The notes under the pieces are model-generated. The model made no database searches. It saw nothing but the letters and a program-made list of their open reading frames with translations, and was not told the origin of the DNA. A stretch of DNA of 5,325 nt, from assembly GCA_017998555.1 (NCBI GenBank), contig JAGOCU010000107.1, forward strand, positions 1 to 5,325, read 5' to 3'. The translations under genes and the position numbers were made by a program. Of this stretch, positions 1-5,010 are shown piece after piece. Source of the DNA: Thermoflexales bacterium. GTDB taxonomy: Bacteria > Chloroflexota > Anaerolineae > J036 > Brachytrichaceae. The first letter of the stretch is position 1. Each line of letters opens with the position of its first letter.

Positions 1-569
1 CCCTGCGCGAGAACGGCCTGGGCATGGTCCGCGAGTTCCTCAACGAGTGGGCGCGGGTGAAGCGCAAGGAACTTCCCGCCTTCGCGGCGTCAAACGCGTC
101 GCGCGCTTATGACGGCGCCATCCTGGCGACCGCAACGCTCTTTGCGCCAACACTGGCCCGCGCGGGGGCCGAGCTCAGCCGCGCCACCGGCGTTCCGGTT
201 GCCACCTTGCCCATCCTGAACGAAAAGCTGGGCGACGGCATTACGGTCGCCGGGCTGCTCATGGGTGAGGACATCATCCGCCAGGTGCGCGCCGCCCGCG
301 CAGGGAACGGACCGGCCGCCAGGATGAAGAACCCCGTGCTGGTGCTGCCCCGGATCACCTTCGATCACCCGCAGGGCGTTGCGCTGGATGACATCGGGCC
401 GCTGGAAATCGCCCGGGCCTTGAACATGCCCATTGCGCTGGCCGACTGGATGGGCGATGTCATCGATGCGCTGGACGGCGAGAACAAGCTGTCGTTCCGG
501 CCCGATGAGAATGCGCTTGAGCTTCCCATCATCCGCGAGGGCGGCTGGGCGGTCGAAAAGTATTTATGA
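1..569 (+). CDS. DUF512 / radical SAM-associated protein, C-terminal part (partial at 5' edge)
   Basis: The open frame runs in from the left edge (first full codon at position 3) and stops at TGA 567-569, giving about 188 C-terminal residues. The ATG at 24 is internal, because the frame and the similarity continue upstream of it. The segment matches the DUF512 domain. It has a helical start, then a conserved core around window residues 70-93 reading LPILNEKLGDGITVAGLL followed by GEDII, then NPVLVLP and an LDD motif near residue 128. Family members are usually about 450 residues, with an N-terminal PDZ-like segment and a radical SAM Fe-S domain before DUF512; those parts would lie outside the window. 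The biochemical function of the family is not established. The gene converges with the sigma factor gene and ends 3 bp before a long hairpin. The family call is fairly secure; the radical SAM part is inferred. Confidence 0.82.
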   Translation, partial: LRENGLGMVREFLNEWARVKRKELPAFAASNASRAYDGAILATATLFAPTLARAGAELSRATGVPVATLPILNEKLGDGITVAGLLMGEDIIRQVRAARAGNGPAARMKNPVLVLPRITFDHPQGVALDDIGPLEIARALNMPIALADWMGDVIDALDGENKLSFRPDENALELPIIREGGWAVEKYL

Positions 570-572
570 CCG

Positions 573-622
573 AAAGCAGAATCCCCCGCCCCGGCGTACG
601 CCGGGGCGGGGGATTCTGCTTT
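573..622. terminator. 50-bp perfect palindrome, probable bidirectional terminator
   Basis: Two perfectly complementary 25-nt arms (573-597 and 598-622) meet with no spacer around a central CGTACG. The outer part of the arm reads AAAGCAGAATCCCC and the inner part is almost pure G+C. The palindrome starts 3 bp after the stop of the DUF512 gene and 11 bp from the stop of the sigma factor gene, so it can form a hairpin at the 3' end of both convergent transcripts. Only short T runs follow: TTTT on the plus strand counting the arm end, TTT on the minus strand. If it terminates, it therefore relies mainly on the very stable stem. It could alternatively be a member of a dispersed palindromic repeat family. 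Confidence 0.8.
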
Positions 623-633
623 TGGGGTATCCC

Positions 634-2217
634 TTATTCTTTCAAAAAATCGCGCAAGCGGCGGGCATGGGCCGGGTGGCGCAGCCGCGACAGGGCCTGG
701 GCCTCGATCTGACGCACCCGCTCGCGGGTGACGCCCAGTTTGCGGCCCACCTCTTCGAGTGTGTAGGTCTCGCCATCGAGCAGCCCATAGCGCAACTGCA
801 GAATGCGCACCTCGCGCGGGGGCAGGGTGCCCAGAATGTCGGACATCTGCTCGCGCAGGACCTGGCTGGTGACCAGTTCGGTCGGCGCCGGGCTGTCCTC
901 GTCCGGGATGAAATCGCCCAGCACGCTCTCTTCTTCGTCGTCGGTCGGCGTTTCCAGGCTGATCGGCCGGCGCGCGACCTGGATCATCTGCTCGGCCTTG
1001 CGGACCGTGACGAGCAGGGCCTCGGCCAGTTCGGCCACAGTCGGATCGCGCCCCAATTCCTGAGTGAGTTGATGGCTGGCCCGGAGCAGACGGTTGATCT
1101 GGTCGCCCATGTGCACCGGCACGCGGATCGTGCGGCCCTGGTCGGCGATGGCCCGGGTGACGGCCTGGCGAATCCACCACGTCGCGTAGGTGCTGAACTT
1201 GTGGCCGCGCCGCCAATCGAACTTCTTGGCAGCTCTTATCAGTCCAATGTTCCCTTCCTGGATCAGGTCCAGGAACGGCACACCGCGGCCGATGTACTTC
1301 TTGGCCACGCTGATGACGAGGCGCGAGTTGGCGTTGATCAGATGCTCGCGGGCGAGCATCCCGTCCTCAACCAGCTCTTCGTGCTTCTCGCGGAAAGGCG
1401 GCGTCACCTTGGGGTCCAGGGTGATCGCCTCGCGCGAGGCGCGCCCGCGCTCCATGCGCTGGGCGAGGTCAACTTCCTGCGGCGCCGTCAACAGCGGCAC
1501 GCGCCCGATCTCCTTGAGATACAGGCCGACCGTGTCATCGGCCTCGATGGCCTCGAGCAGATTATCGTTGTTGCGTTCGTTCCACTCGTCGTCGTCCTCG
1601 TCGTCGTCGTCCGGCGAGAACTGATCGGCGGCTTCTTCCTCGCTCGGCACGACCTGGATCGTCGCGTCGTTCAGCGAAGTCAGCAGCTCTTCGAGCTGGT
1701 CGGCGTTCTTCTCGGCGTCGGGGAAGAGCCCCAGAATGTCATCGTAGGTGACATAGCCACGGTCACGGCCCAGGTTGATGAGCTGTTCCTCAATCGACAG
1801 CTCCTCCACCACGTTCTCTTCGATCGTCGTGCTGCTGTGCGTGGTGCGCACCGTGTCAGTGTTCTCGGCCTTGACTTTGGCCGCGCGCGCCTTCAATTGG
1901 GCAAGCGGCGAGAGCGGCACGACGACCGGGCGGCCATTTTCCTTGGGCACCTTGACGGCCTTCTCGCGCACGACCGGCTGGATGATCTCCGTGACCGCAG
2001 GCGCGGGCTTGGGCGGCGCAACAGGCGCAACGGTCGCGCTCGCTGCGGGCGCTGACGCCTTCTCGACCCTGGCCGCCCGAGTGGTCTTTTTGACCGCAGT
2101 TGGCGCTTTGGGCGGCGTATGTTCGACGGTGGCGGAAGAGGCCTTCGCTGCGGCGCGTGGCGGAGGTGTCGTTGACTTCCTGGGTGCCGCCTTTGGAGCA
2201 GCTTTCTTGATGACCAT
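634..2217 (-). CDS. rpoD: Principal (group 1) sigma-70 factor, RpoD/SigA type
   Basis: Sigma subunit that directs RNA polymerase to housekeeping promoters. With the ATG at 2217 the product has 527 residues. The parts in order are: a Lys/Ala/Pro-rich tail (about 1-120); a region 1.1-like segment (about 138-192, with GYVTYDDILGLFP); an acidic run DDDDEDDDE (203-211); region 1.2 (227-258, TVGLYLKEIGRVPLL); region 2 (about 282-370, with AKKYIGRGVPFLDLIQEGN, HKFSTYATWWIRQA and RTIRVPVHM); region 3 (371-445); and region 4 with its helix-turn-helix (486-515, LGVTRERVRQIEAQALSRLR). The intact regions 2.3-2.4 and 4.2 point to normal -10 and TTGACA-type -35 recognition. A GTG at 2229 is an alternative start adding four residues; I prefer ATG 2217 because AAGGG lies 4 nt ahead of it. 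A promoter and a leader of about 130 nt lie upstream. Whether it is the sole principal sigma or a paralogue cannot be told here. Confidence 0.93.
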   Translation of the reverse strand: MVIKKAAPKAAPRKSTTPPPRAAAKASSATVEHTPPKAPTAVKKTTRAARVEKASAPAASATVAPVAPPKPAPAVTEIIQPVVREKAVKVPKENGRPVVVPLSPLAQLKARAAKVKAENTDTVRTTHSSTTIEENVVEELSIEEQLINLGRDRGYVTYDDILGLFPDAEKNADQLEELLTSLNDATIQVVPSEEEAADQFSPDDDDEDDDEWNERNNDNLLEAIEADDTVGLYLKEIGRVPLLTAPQEVDLAQRMERGRASREAITLDPKVTPPFREKHEELVEDGMLAREHLINANSRLVISVAKKYIGRGVPFLDLIQEGNIGLIRAAKKFDWRRGHKFSTYATWWIRQAVTRAIADQGRTIRVPVHMGDQINRLLRASHQLTQELGRDPTVAELAEALLVTVRKAEQMIQVARRPISLETPTDDEEESVLGDFIPDEDSPAPTELVTSQVLREQMSDILGTLPPREVRILQLRYGLLDGETYTLEEVGRKLGVTRERVRQIEAQALSRLRHPAHARRLRDFLKE

Positions 2218-2221
2218 CAGA

Positions 2222-2226
2222 CCCTT
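2222..2226 (-). promoter_or_regulatory. Ribosome binding site of the sigma factor gene
   Basis: AAGGG on the minus strand, 4 nt before the ATG at 2217-2215. It favours this ATG over the in-frame GTG at 2229-2227, which has no purine-rich site at a usable distance. Confidence 0.5.
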
Positions 2227-2331
2227 CACTTTAGGCGCGTTGGCTAAGAATCGGATGAGTCCGCCCCGCGCTCTTGACGCGAAACACGACCTGACGACCC
2301 GAGGCGGACCTGGCGCACCTGAGAATTGAGA

Positions 2332-2346
2332 TGCGATCGTTTCGCA
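2332..2346. repeat. Small dyad TGCGA-N5-TCGCA in the sigma gene leader
   Basis: Perfect 5-bp arms separated by 5 nt, lying about 5-20 bp downstream of the predicted transcription start of the sigma factor gene. The position would suit a repressor operator or a small 5' hairpin. Arms this short can arise by chance. Confidence 0.25.
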
Positions 2347-2357
2347 ATCCCAAAAGA

Positions 2358-2385
2358 ATCTTAGTGGTTATGGTAATAATGTCAA
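2358..2385 (-). promoter_or_regulatory. Sigma-70 promoter for the sigma factor gene
   Basis: On the minus strand a perfect -35 box TTGACA (2385-2380) is followed after 16 nt by TAAGAT (2363-2358), which matches four of six positions of TATAAT. Transcription would start near 2351, giving a leader of about 130 nt before the ATG at 2217. The surrounding stretch is clearly more AT-rich than the coding DNA on both sides. The promoter lies 50 bp beyond the stop of the upstream lamin-tail gene, so the sigma gene probably has its own transcript. The product's region 4.2 should recognise this -35 box, so it could transcribe its own gene. Confidence 0.6.
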
Positions 2386-2425
2386 GTGGCTGGTACCGTA
2401 TCGACCGTGACGGATGTCACTTGAC
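2381..2425. repeat. Inverted repeat GTCAAGTG / CACTTGAC between the lamin-tail and sigma genes
   Basis: Perfect 8-bp arms at 2381-2388 and 2418-2425 are separated by 29 nt. The spacer side holds a second dyad, GTGAC-N4-GTCAC (2407-2420), overlapping one arm. In the minus-strand transcript of the lamin-tail gene the larger repeat would be a hairpin just after the stop codon, followed by AUUAUU, so it could act as a weak terminator. The distal arm also contains the TTGAC of the sigma gene -35 box, so it could instead be a regulator site. Confidence 0.35.
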
Positions 2426-2434
2426 GGTTTCGCG

Positions 2435-3679
2435 TTACTGTGGATACGAGTACTCGTTGACCAGCCGGAATGACGAATCCAGGAGCAACAGGGTGTCGGC
2501 CGTGTTGTTCCAAAGATTCGTGCTTCCAAACGCGTTTGCTCCGCAATCCGCGAAGGCCAGCGGATTTGCGCTATAGATCCGGCAGGTCTGACTGGCTAGA
2601 AGGGTCAGGGCGGGCATGGAGACATATGTCCCGTTCGACTGTCGGCGGATCGTCCACCCTTGCAACTGTACGTTGCTCCCGCCCTTGTTCTGCACTTCAA
2701 CAAACTCGTCGGCTTCGTTCACGGCGTCCGTCCCCTGGTAATTGACAGCAATAATCACCACCACCCCATATTGGGTTGACCTGGGAATCGATGACGTGGC
2801 TGACGCGACGGGTGTCGCGGTCGACGGTGTTCCCGCGGGTGTTGAGGTGGGGGTGGCGCTGGGCGTGGGCGAGGGCGTCGGCGTCTCCGTGGCCTGGGTG
2901 TTCGGATCCGGCGTGGCGGTGGTGGTCACGACCCCGACCGAAACCGTGACGGTCGGGGTGGACACGATCGCCTCGACAGTCGGGGTAAGTGTCTCGGATG
3001 GCAGCGGCAGGGCCACGACCGGGGTGAACGTCGGCGGCAGGATGATTGTTGGGAGGGCTTCCGTTGGGCTCTGGGTGGGGGGCGCTGCCGGCCGGCTGGG
3101 TGTTCCGGTTGGCGCCTGCGGGCGGGTCGCCGTCGGATTGGCCGCGTCGCTTGCGCGGCTGGGCGTTGGCAGGGGCGAATTGAGCGGGCCAGGCGCGGTC
3201 GGGGACGGGCTGCGCGTCGGCGTGCCTTGGGCCCCCGTGGCGCTGGGCGCCGGAGCGAAGGTGGCTGAGGCCGCAAAGGTTGGAGACACGGTCAGTGTGC
3301 TCGTAATGCCCGCATTGGCCAGGGCGATACGCGCCTGGCTGTCCCGGATCCCCGGCGCCAGCGCAAACGCGCCCCCCAGCGCGCAGGTGAAAAGTGCGAT
3401 GGTGACGATGGCGCCGGCGGAGAGCATCACCAGCCAGCGCGCTCGGCCAAGCGTCAGGGTCCGCCCAAGCTCCAGAACTTCGGCGCGGCTCAGCCAGGAA
3501 CGGGTGAGCCGCGATTCGAGCGGCTGATAGGCCGCCGAGACCCGCGTATATCGACAGCGGCCCGTCGCGCGATCCAGGCTGAAGGCGCTGTCGCATGCGC
3601 CGCAGACGATGCCTTCATCGTCATAATCCGCAAGCGCGCGCCGCCCGCATAACGGGCAGATATCCGAACCAACGGTCAC
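2435..3679 (-). CDS. Zinc-ribbon, single-pass membrane protein with C-terminal lamin-tail domain
   Basis: With GTG 3679 as start the product has 414 residues. An N-terminal zinc ribbon has Cys8-x2-Cys11 and Cys26-x2-Cys29 (CPLC and CGAC). A hydrophobic helix follows at about 82-106. Next comes a low-complexity Ser/Thr/Pro/Ala linker (about 125-300) and a C-terminal beta-rich domain (about 305-414). That domain shows the lamin-tail pattern: DEFVEVQNKG, then VQLQGWTI, then a late LLLLDSSFRLVNEYSY strand pair. Cys366 and Cys379 in it could form a disulfide. By the positive-inside rule the ribbon should be cytoplasmic and the lamin-tail domain outside on a long stalk. Bacterial lamin-tail domains are common in secreted proteins and are thought to bind surfaces or other macromolecules; the ligand here is unknown. 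A TTG at 3697 would add six residues, but the GTG has an excellent ribosome site. Domain calls are good; the cellular role is unknown. Confidence 0.82.
   Translation of the reverse strand: MTVGSDICPLCGRRALADYDDEGIVCGACDSAFSLDRATGRCRYTRVSAAYQPLESRLTRSWLSRAEVLELGRTLTLGRARWLVMLSAGAIVTIALFTCALGGAFALAPGIRDSQARIALANAGITSTLTVSPTFAASATFAPAPSATGAQGTPTRSPSPTAPGPLNSPLPTPSRASDAANPTATRPQAPTGTPSRPAAPPTQSPTEALPTIILPPTFTPVVALPLPSETLTPTVEAIVSTPTVTVSVGVVTTTATPDPNTQATETPTPSPTPSATPTSTPAGTPSTATPVASATSSIPRSTQYGVVVIIAVNYQGTDAVNEADEFVEVQNKGGSNVQLQGWTIRRQSNGTYVSMPALTLLASQTCRIYSANPLAFADCGANAFGSTNLWNNTADTLLLLDSSFRLVNEYSYPQ
2849..2875 (+). other. Possible G-quadruplex motif inside the lamin-tail gene
   Basis: Four G runs of at least three bases with loops of 7, 3 and 3 nt (GGG at 2851, 2861, 2867 and 2873) fit the canonical quadruplex pattern. 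They are on the plus strand, which is the template strand of the gene. The motif probably falls out of Thr/Pro codon use in the linker. Confidence 0.35.
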
Positions 3680-3680
3680 A

Positions 3681-4196
3681 TCAACCTTCCGGCGCAAGCA
3701 TTCTCACGCCCCTGGGCTTCCGGTCGACCTCCCACGGGTATACGACAAAGGCATCCGTAAGCGCGGCGTGATAGGTCGGCCGGTGGTTTGGGAACAGCGA
3801 GGCCGAGGGTTTGTAGTGCAGAACGGCCATCTCTGGCCGGGCGCTAAACGCCTCGAGCCGGCCGCGCACGGTCATAATGTGCCGGCCGTGCGTCCATACG
3901 TCGTCGACAATGAGAACACGCCGGCCACGCACAAGCGCCTCGTCGGGGAACTGCAGGAACGTGGGCCAGGCAAGCAGTCTCGGCGCGTTGCCGGCCGGGA
4001 ATTCGACCGCGGCAGTCAGGATGTGTTTGATGTCGAGCGCTTCGGCCAGCATGCCGCCGGGCACGATGCCGCCGCGGGTGACGAGCACCAGCGCGTCAAA
4101 GGCGCCCCGGATCTGTGGCAGCAACTGATCGATCAACGCGTCGACGTCGCTCCAACTGAGGATGATTCGTTTTGGCTGTTCTTGTTCTTCCATCAT
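3681..4196 (-). CDS. Phosphoribosyltransferase, COG2236 (hypoxanthine/guanine PRT-like) type
   Basis: A type I phosphoribosyltransferase, which would join a nucleobase or related ring to PRPP in the cytoplasm; the substrate cannot be read from the sequence. With ATG 4196 it has 171 residues, a usual size for the family. Visible motifs are LVTRGGIVPGGMLAEAL (38-54), the substrate and pyrophosphate region; the PRPP loop VLIVDDVWTHGRHI (94-107); and the family's C-terminal signature AVLHYKP with a later VVYPWE. The loop is odd: many relatives have D-S/T-G-R-T where this one has T-H-G-R-H. The start is uncertain. ATG 4196 and ATG 4193 are adjacent with only a weak AGAG site. A TTG at 4253 would run into the neighbouring gene and lacks a ribosome site, and ATG 4223 overlaps the likely -10 box. 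It is the first gene of a two-gene unit with the lamin-tail gene, whose start is one base past this stop. Confidence 0.82.
   Translation of the reverse strand: MMEEQEQPKRIILSWSDVDALIDQLLPQIRGAFDALVLVTRGGIVPGGMLAEALDIKHILTAAVEFPAGNAPRLLAWPTFLQFPDEALVRGRRVLIVDDVWTHGRHIMTVRGRLEAFSARPEMAVLHYKPSASLFPNHRPTYHAALTDAFVVYPWEVDRKPRGVRMLAPEG
3685..3690 (-). promoter_or_regulatory. Ribosome binding site of the lamin-tail gene, inside the upstream gene
   Basis: GGAAGG on the minus strand, 5 nt before the GTG at 3679. It lies in the last codons of the phosphoribosyltransferase gene, whose TGA (3683-3681) is separated from the GTG by one base. This decides the start over TTG 3697 and suggests translational coupling. 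Confidence 0.65.
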
Positions 4197-4246
4197 GGCG
4201 GCTCTGTGAAACTGGGCTATCATTGTATTCGACACAGGAGTAACGC
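4197..4246. promoter_or_regulatory. Divergent promoter region, phosphoribosyltransferase / LysM lipoprotein
   Basis: Only 50 bp separate the two start codons, so both promoters must be compact or reach into the genes. On the minus strand TACAAT (4227-4222) is a good -10 box that would start transcription near 4215, about 19 nt before ATG 4196. On the plus strand TATCAT (4218-4223) is a good -10 box that overlaps it. Neither has a convincing -35 box at normal distance; the best minus-strand one is TTGTCA, 20 nt away. Overlap of the two -10 boxes would make the promoters compete. AGGAG (4236-4240) is the ribosome site of the LysM gene. Confidence 0.4.
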
Positions 4247-4885
4247 ATGACAACCTCGCATGGCAGCCCGCTTCAGCGGGTGGCCGCTCTCATCCTTGCC
4301 GCTGTCACTCTGACCGCGTGCATACCGTCCGCCAGCGCGGGCATCCCCACGCCGGTCTCGTCAGGCTCGGGCGTGTTGCCCCAGGCCGCCGCCACACTGC
4401 GCCCGGTCGTGCCGCTTGAGGTGCTGCCAACGGCTACCCCGGTGCCGCCCCCGGCGCCCGCGCCAACGGCCATCCCAACCGTCGCGCCGACTCCGCTGCC
4501 GACTGCTGTGCCGGCTCCCGTCCCGGCCGCGCCCGCTCCAGCCCCGGATCCAGGCTACGTCTATGGCGGCGGCGGGTGCAGAAATACGACCTATGTCGTG
4601 CAGCGTGGCGATAACCTGTTTCGGATCGCGTTGCGATATGGCACCACTGTGGCGTCAATTGCCCGCCTGAATGGGATTTCGAACACGGCCCTGATTTACA
4701 CCGGCCGGCGCCTGTCCATTTACGCGTGCGGCGTCGGTGGCGGCGGGCGTGTCTATGTCGTCCAACCGGGCGACACCCTGTACCGCATCGCCATCCGCTT
4801 TGGGACCACGGTTCAGGCCATCAAGCTGGCCAATCGCCTGTCGTCGAGCTTTATCGCTTCCGGCTGGACGCTGGCGATTCCGTAA
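4247..4885 (+). CDS. LysM lipoprotein with two LysM domains
   Basis: Exported, lipid-anchored protein likely to bind peptidoglycan or another N-acetylglucosamine polymer. The product has 212 residues. It starts with a lipoprotein signal peptide (1-24: Arg11, then a hydrophobic stretch, then LTA before Cys25). An Ala/Pro/Val/Thr-rich linker follows (about 26-103). LysM 1 spans about 115-159 (YVVQRGDNLFRIALRYGTT) and LysM 2 about 169-212 (YVVQPGDTLYRIAIRFGTT), ending exactly at the C-terminus with TLAIP. Gly-rich joints precede each LysM, and Cys111 and Cys161 bracket the first, so they could form a disulfide. There is no catalytic domain, so it is more likely a wall-binding or scaffolding protein than a hydrolase. 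ATG 4247 has AGGAG 6 nt upstream. It is divergent from the phosphoribosyltransferase and convergent with the DUF3048 gene. If the host is a Chloroflexota without much peptidoglycan, the ligand may be another glycan. Confidence 0.9.
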   Translation: MTTSHGSPLQRVAALILAAVTLTACIPSASAGIPTPVSSGSGVLPQAAATLRPVVPLEVLPTATPVPPPAPAPTAIPTVAPTPLPTAVPAPVPAAPAPAPDPGYVYGGGGCRNTTYVVQRGDNLFRIALRYGTTVASIARLNGISNTALIYTGRRLSIYACGVGGGGRVYVVQPGDTLYRIAIRFGTTVQAIKLANRLSSSFIASGWTLAIP

Positions 4886-4896
4886 CCCCGCTGTTG

Positions 4897-4947
4897 TGTC
4901 CCGAAACGACAATCCCCGGCAAAGCCGGGGATTGTCGTTTCGGGACA
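4897..4947. terminator. Long perfect hairpin (24-bp arms, AAA loop), probable bidirectional terminator
   Basis: Arms 4897-4920 and 4924-4947 are perfectly complementary around the loop AAA (4921-4923). The inner stem is CCCCGGC/GCCGGGG and the outer stem reads TGTCCCGAAACGAC. It begins 11 bp after the stop of the LysM gene and lies 63 bp from the stop of the convergent DUF3048 gene. No U tract follows on either strand, so a terminator role would rest on the stem alone. The inner part AATCCCC...GGGGATT is shared with the palindrome at 573-622. Confidence 0.75.
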
Positions 4948-5010
4948 TGGCGCTGGAAGCGACCGTGGGAGTATCCGGCGCGATCACCGTCCTCAAAATC
5001 GGGATGACTT

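Noticed and set aside
573..622. The palindrome as a CRISPR repeat, tRNA or insertion-sequence end
   Set aside because: It is a single copy here with no spacers or cloverleaf, and there is no transposase or target duplication nearby.
365..1216. A 283-codon minus-strand frame overlapping the sigma gene end and the DUF512 gene
   Set aside because: Its sequence is Arg/Pro/Gly-rich without motifs, spans the terminator palindrome, and is out of frame with two recognised genes.
433..2055. A 540-codon open frame on the plus strand opposite the sigma factor gene
   Set aside because: It lies antisense to an unmistakable sigma-70 gene and resembles no domain. High-GC coding DNA commonly gives long open shadows in the complementary frames.
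2421..2449. TTGACG with a weak ATACGA 17 nt downstream on the plus strand, promoter-like
   Set aside because: No plus-strand gene follows, most of it lies within the lamin-tail coding region, and the -10 match is poor.
2331..2576. An 81-codon plus-strand frame across the sigma gene promoter region
   Set aside because: It has no ribosome site or recognisable domain, and it overlaps both the promoter and the end of the lamin-tail gene.
2742..3527. A 261-codon plus-strand frame with Gly/Val repeats (GVGVGVG-like)
   Set aside because: It is the complement of the Thr/Pro stalk codons of the lamin-tail gene; the repeats are a mirror of that low complexity.
4197..4253. TTG 4253 as start of the phosphoribosyltransferase
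   Set aside because: It would overlap the start of the LysM gene and the divergent promoters, lacks a ribosome site, and adds residues with no family similarity.
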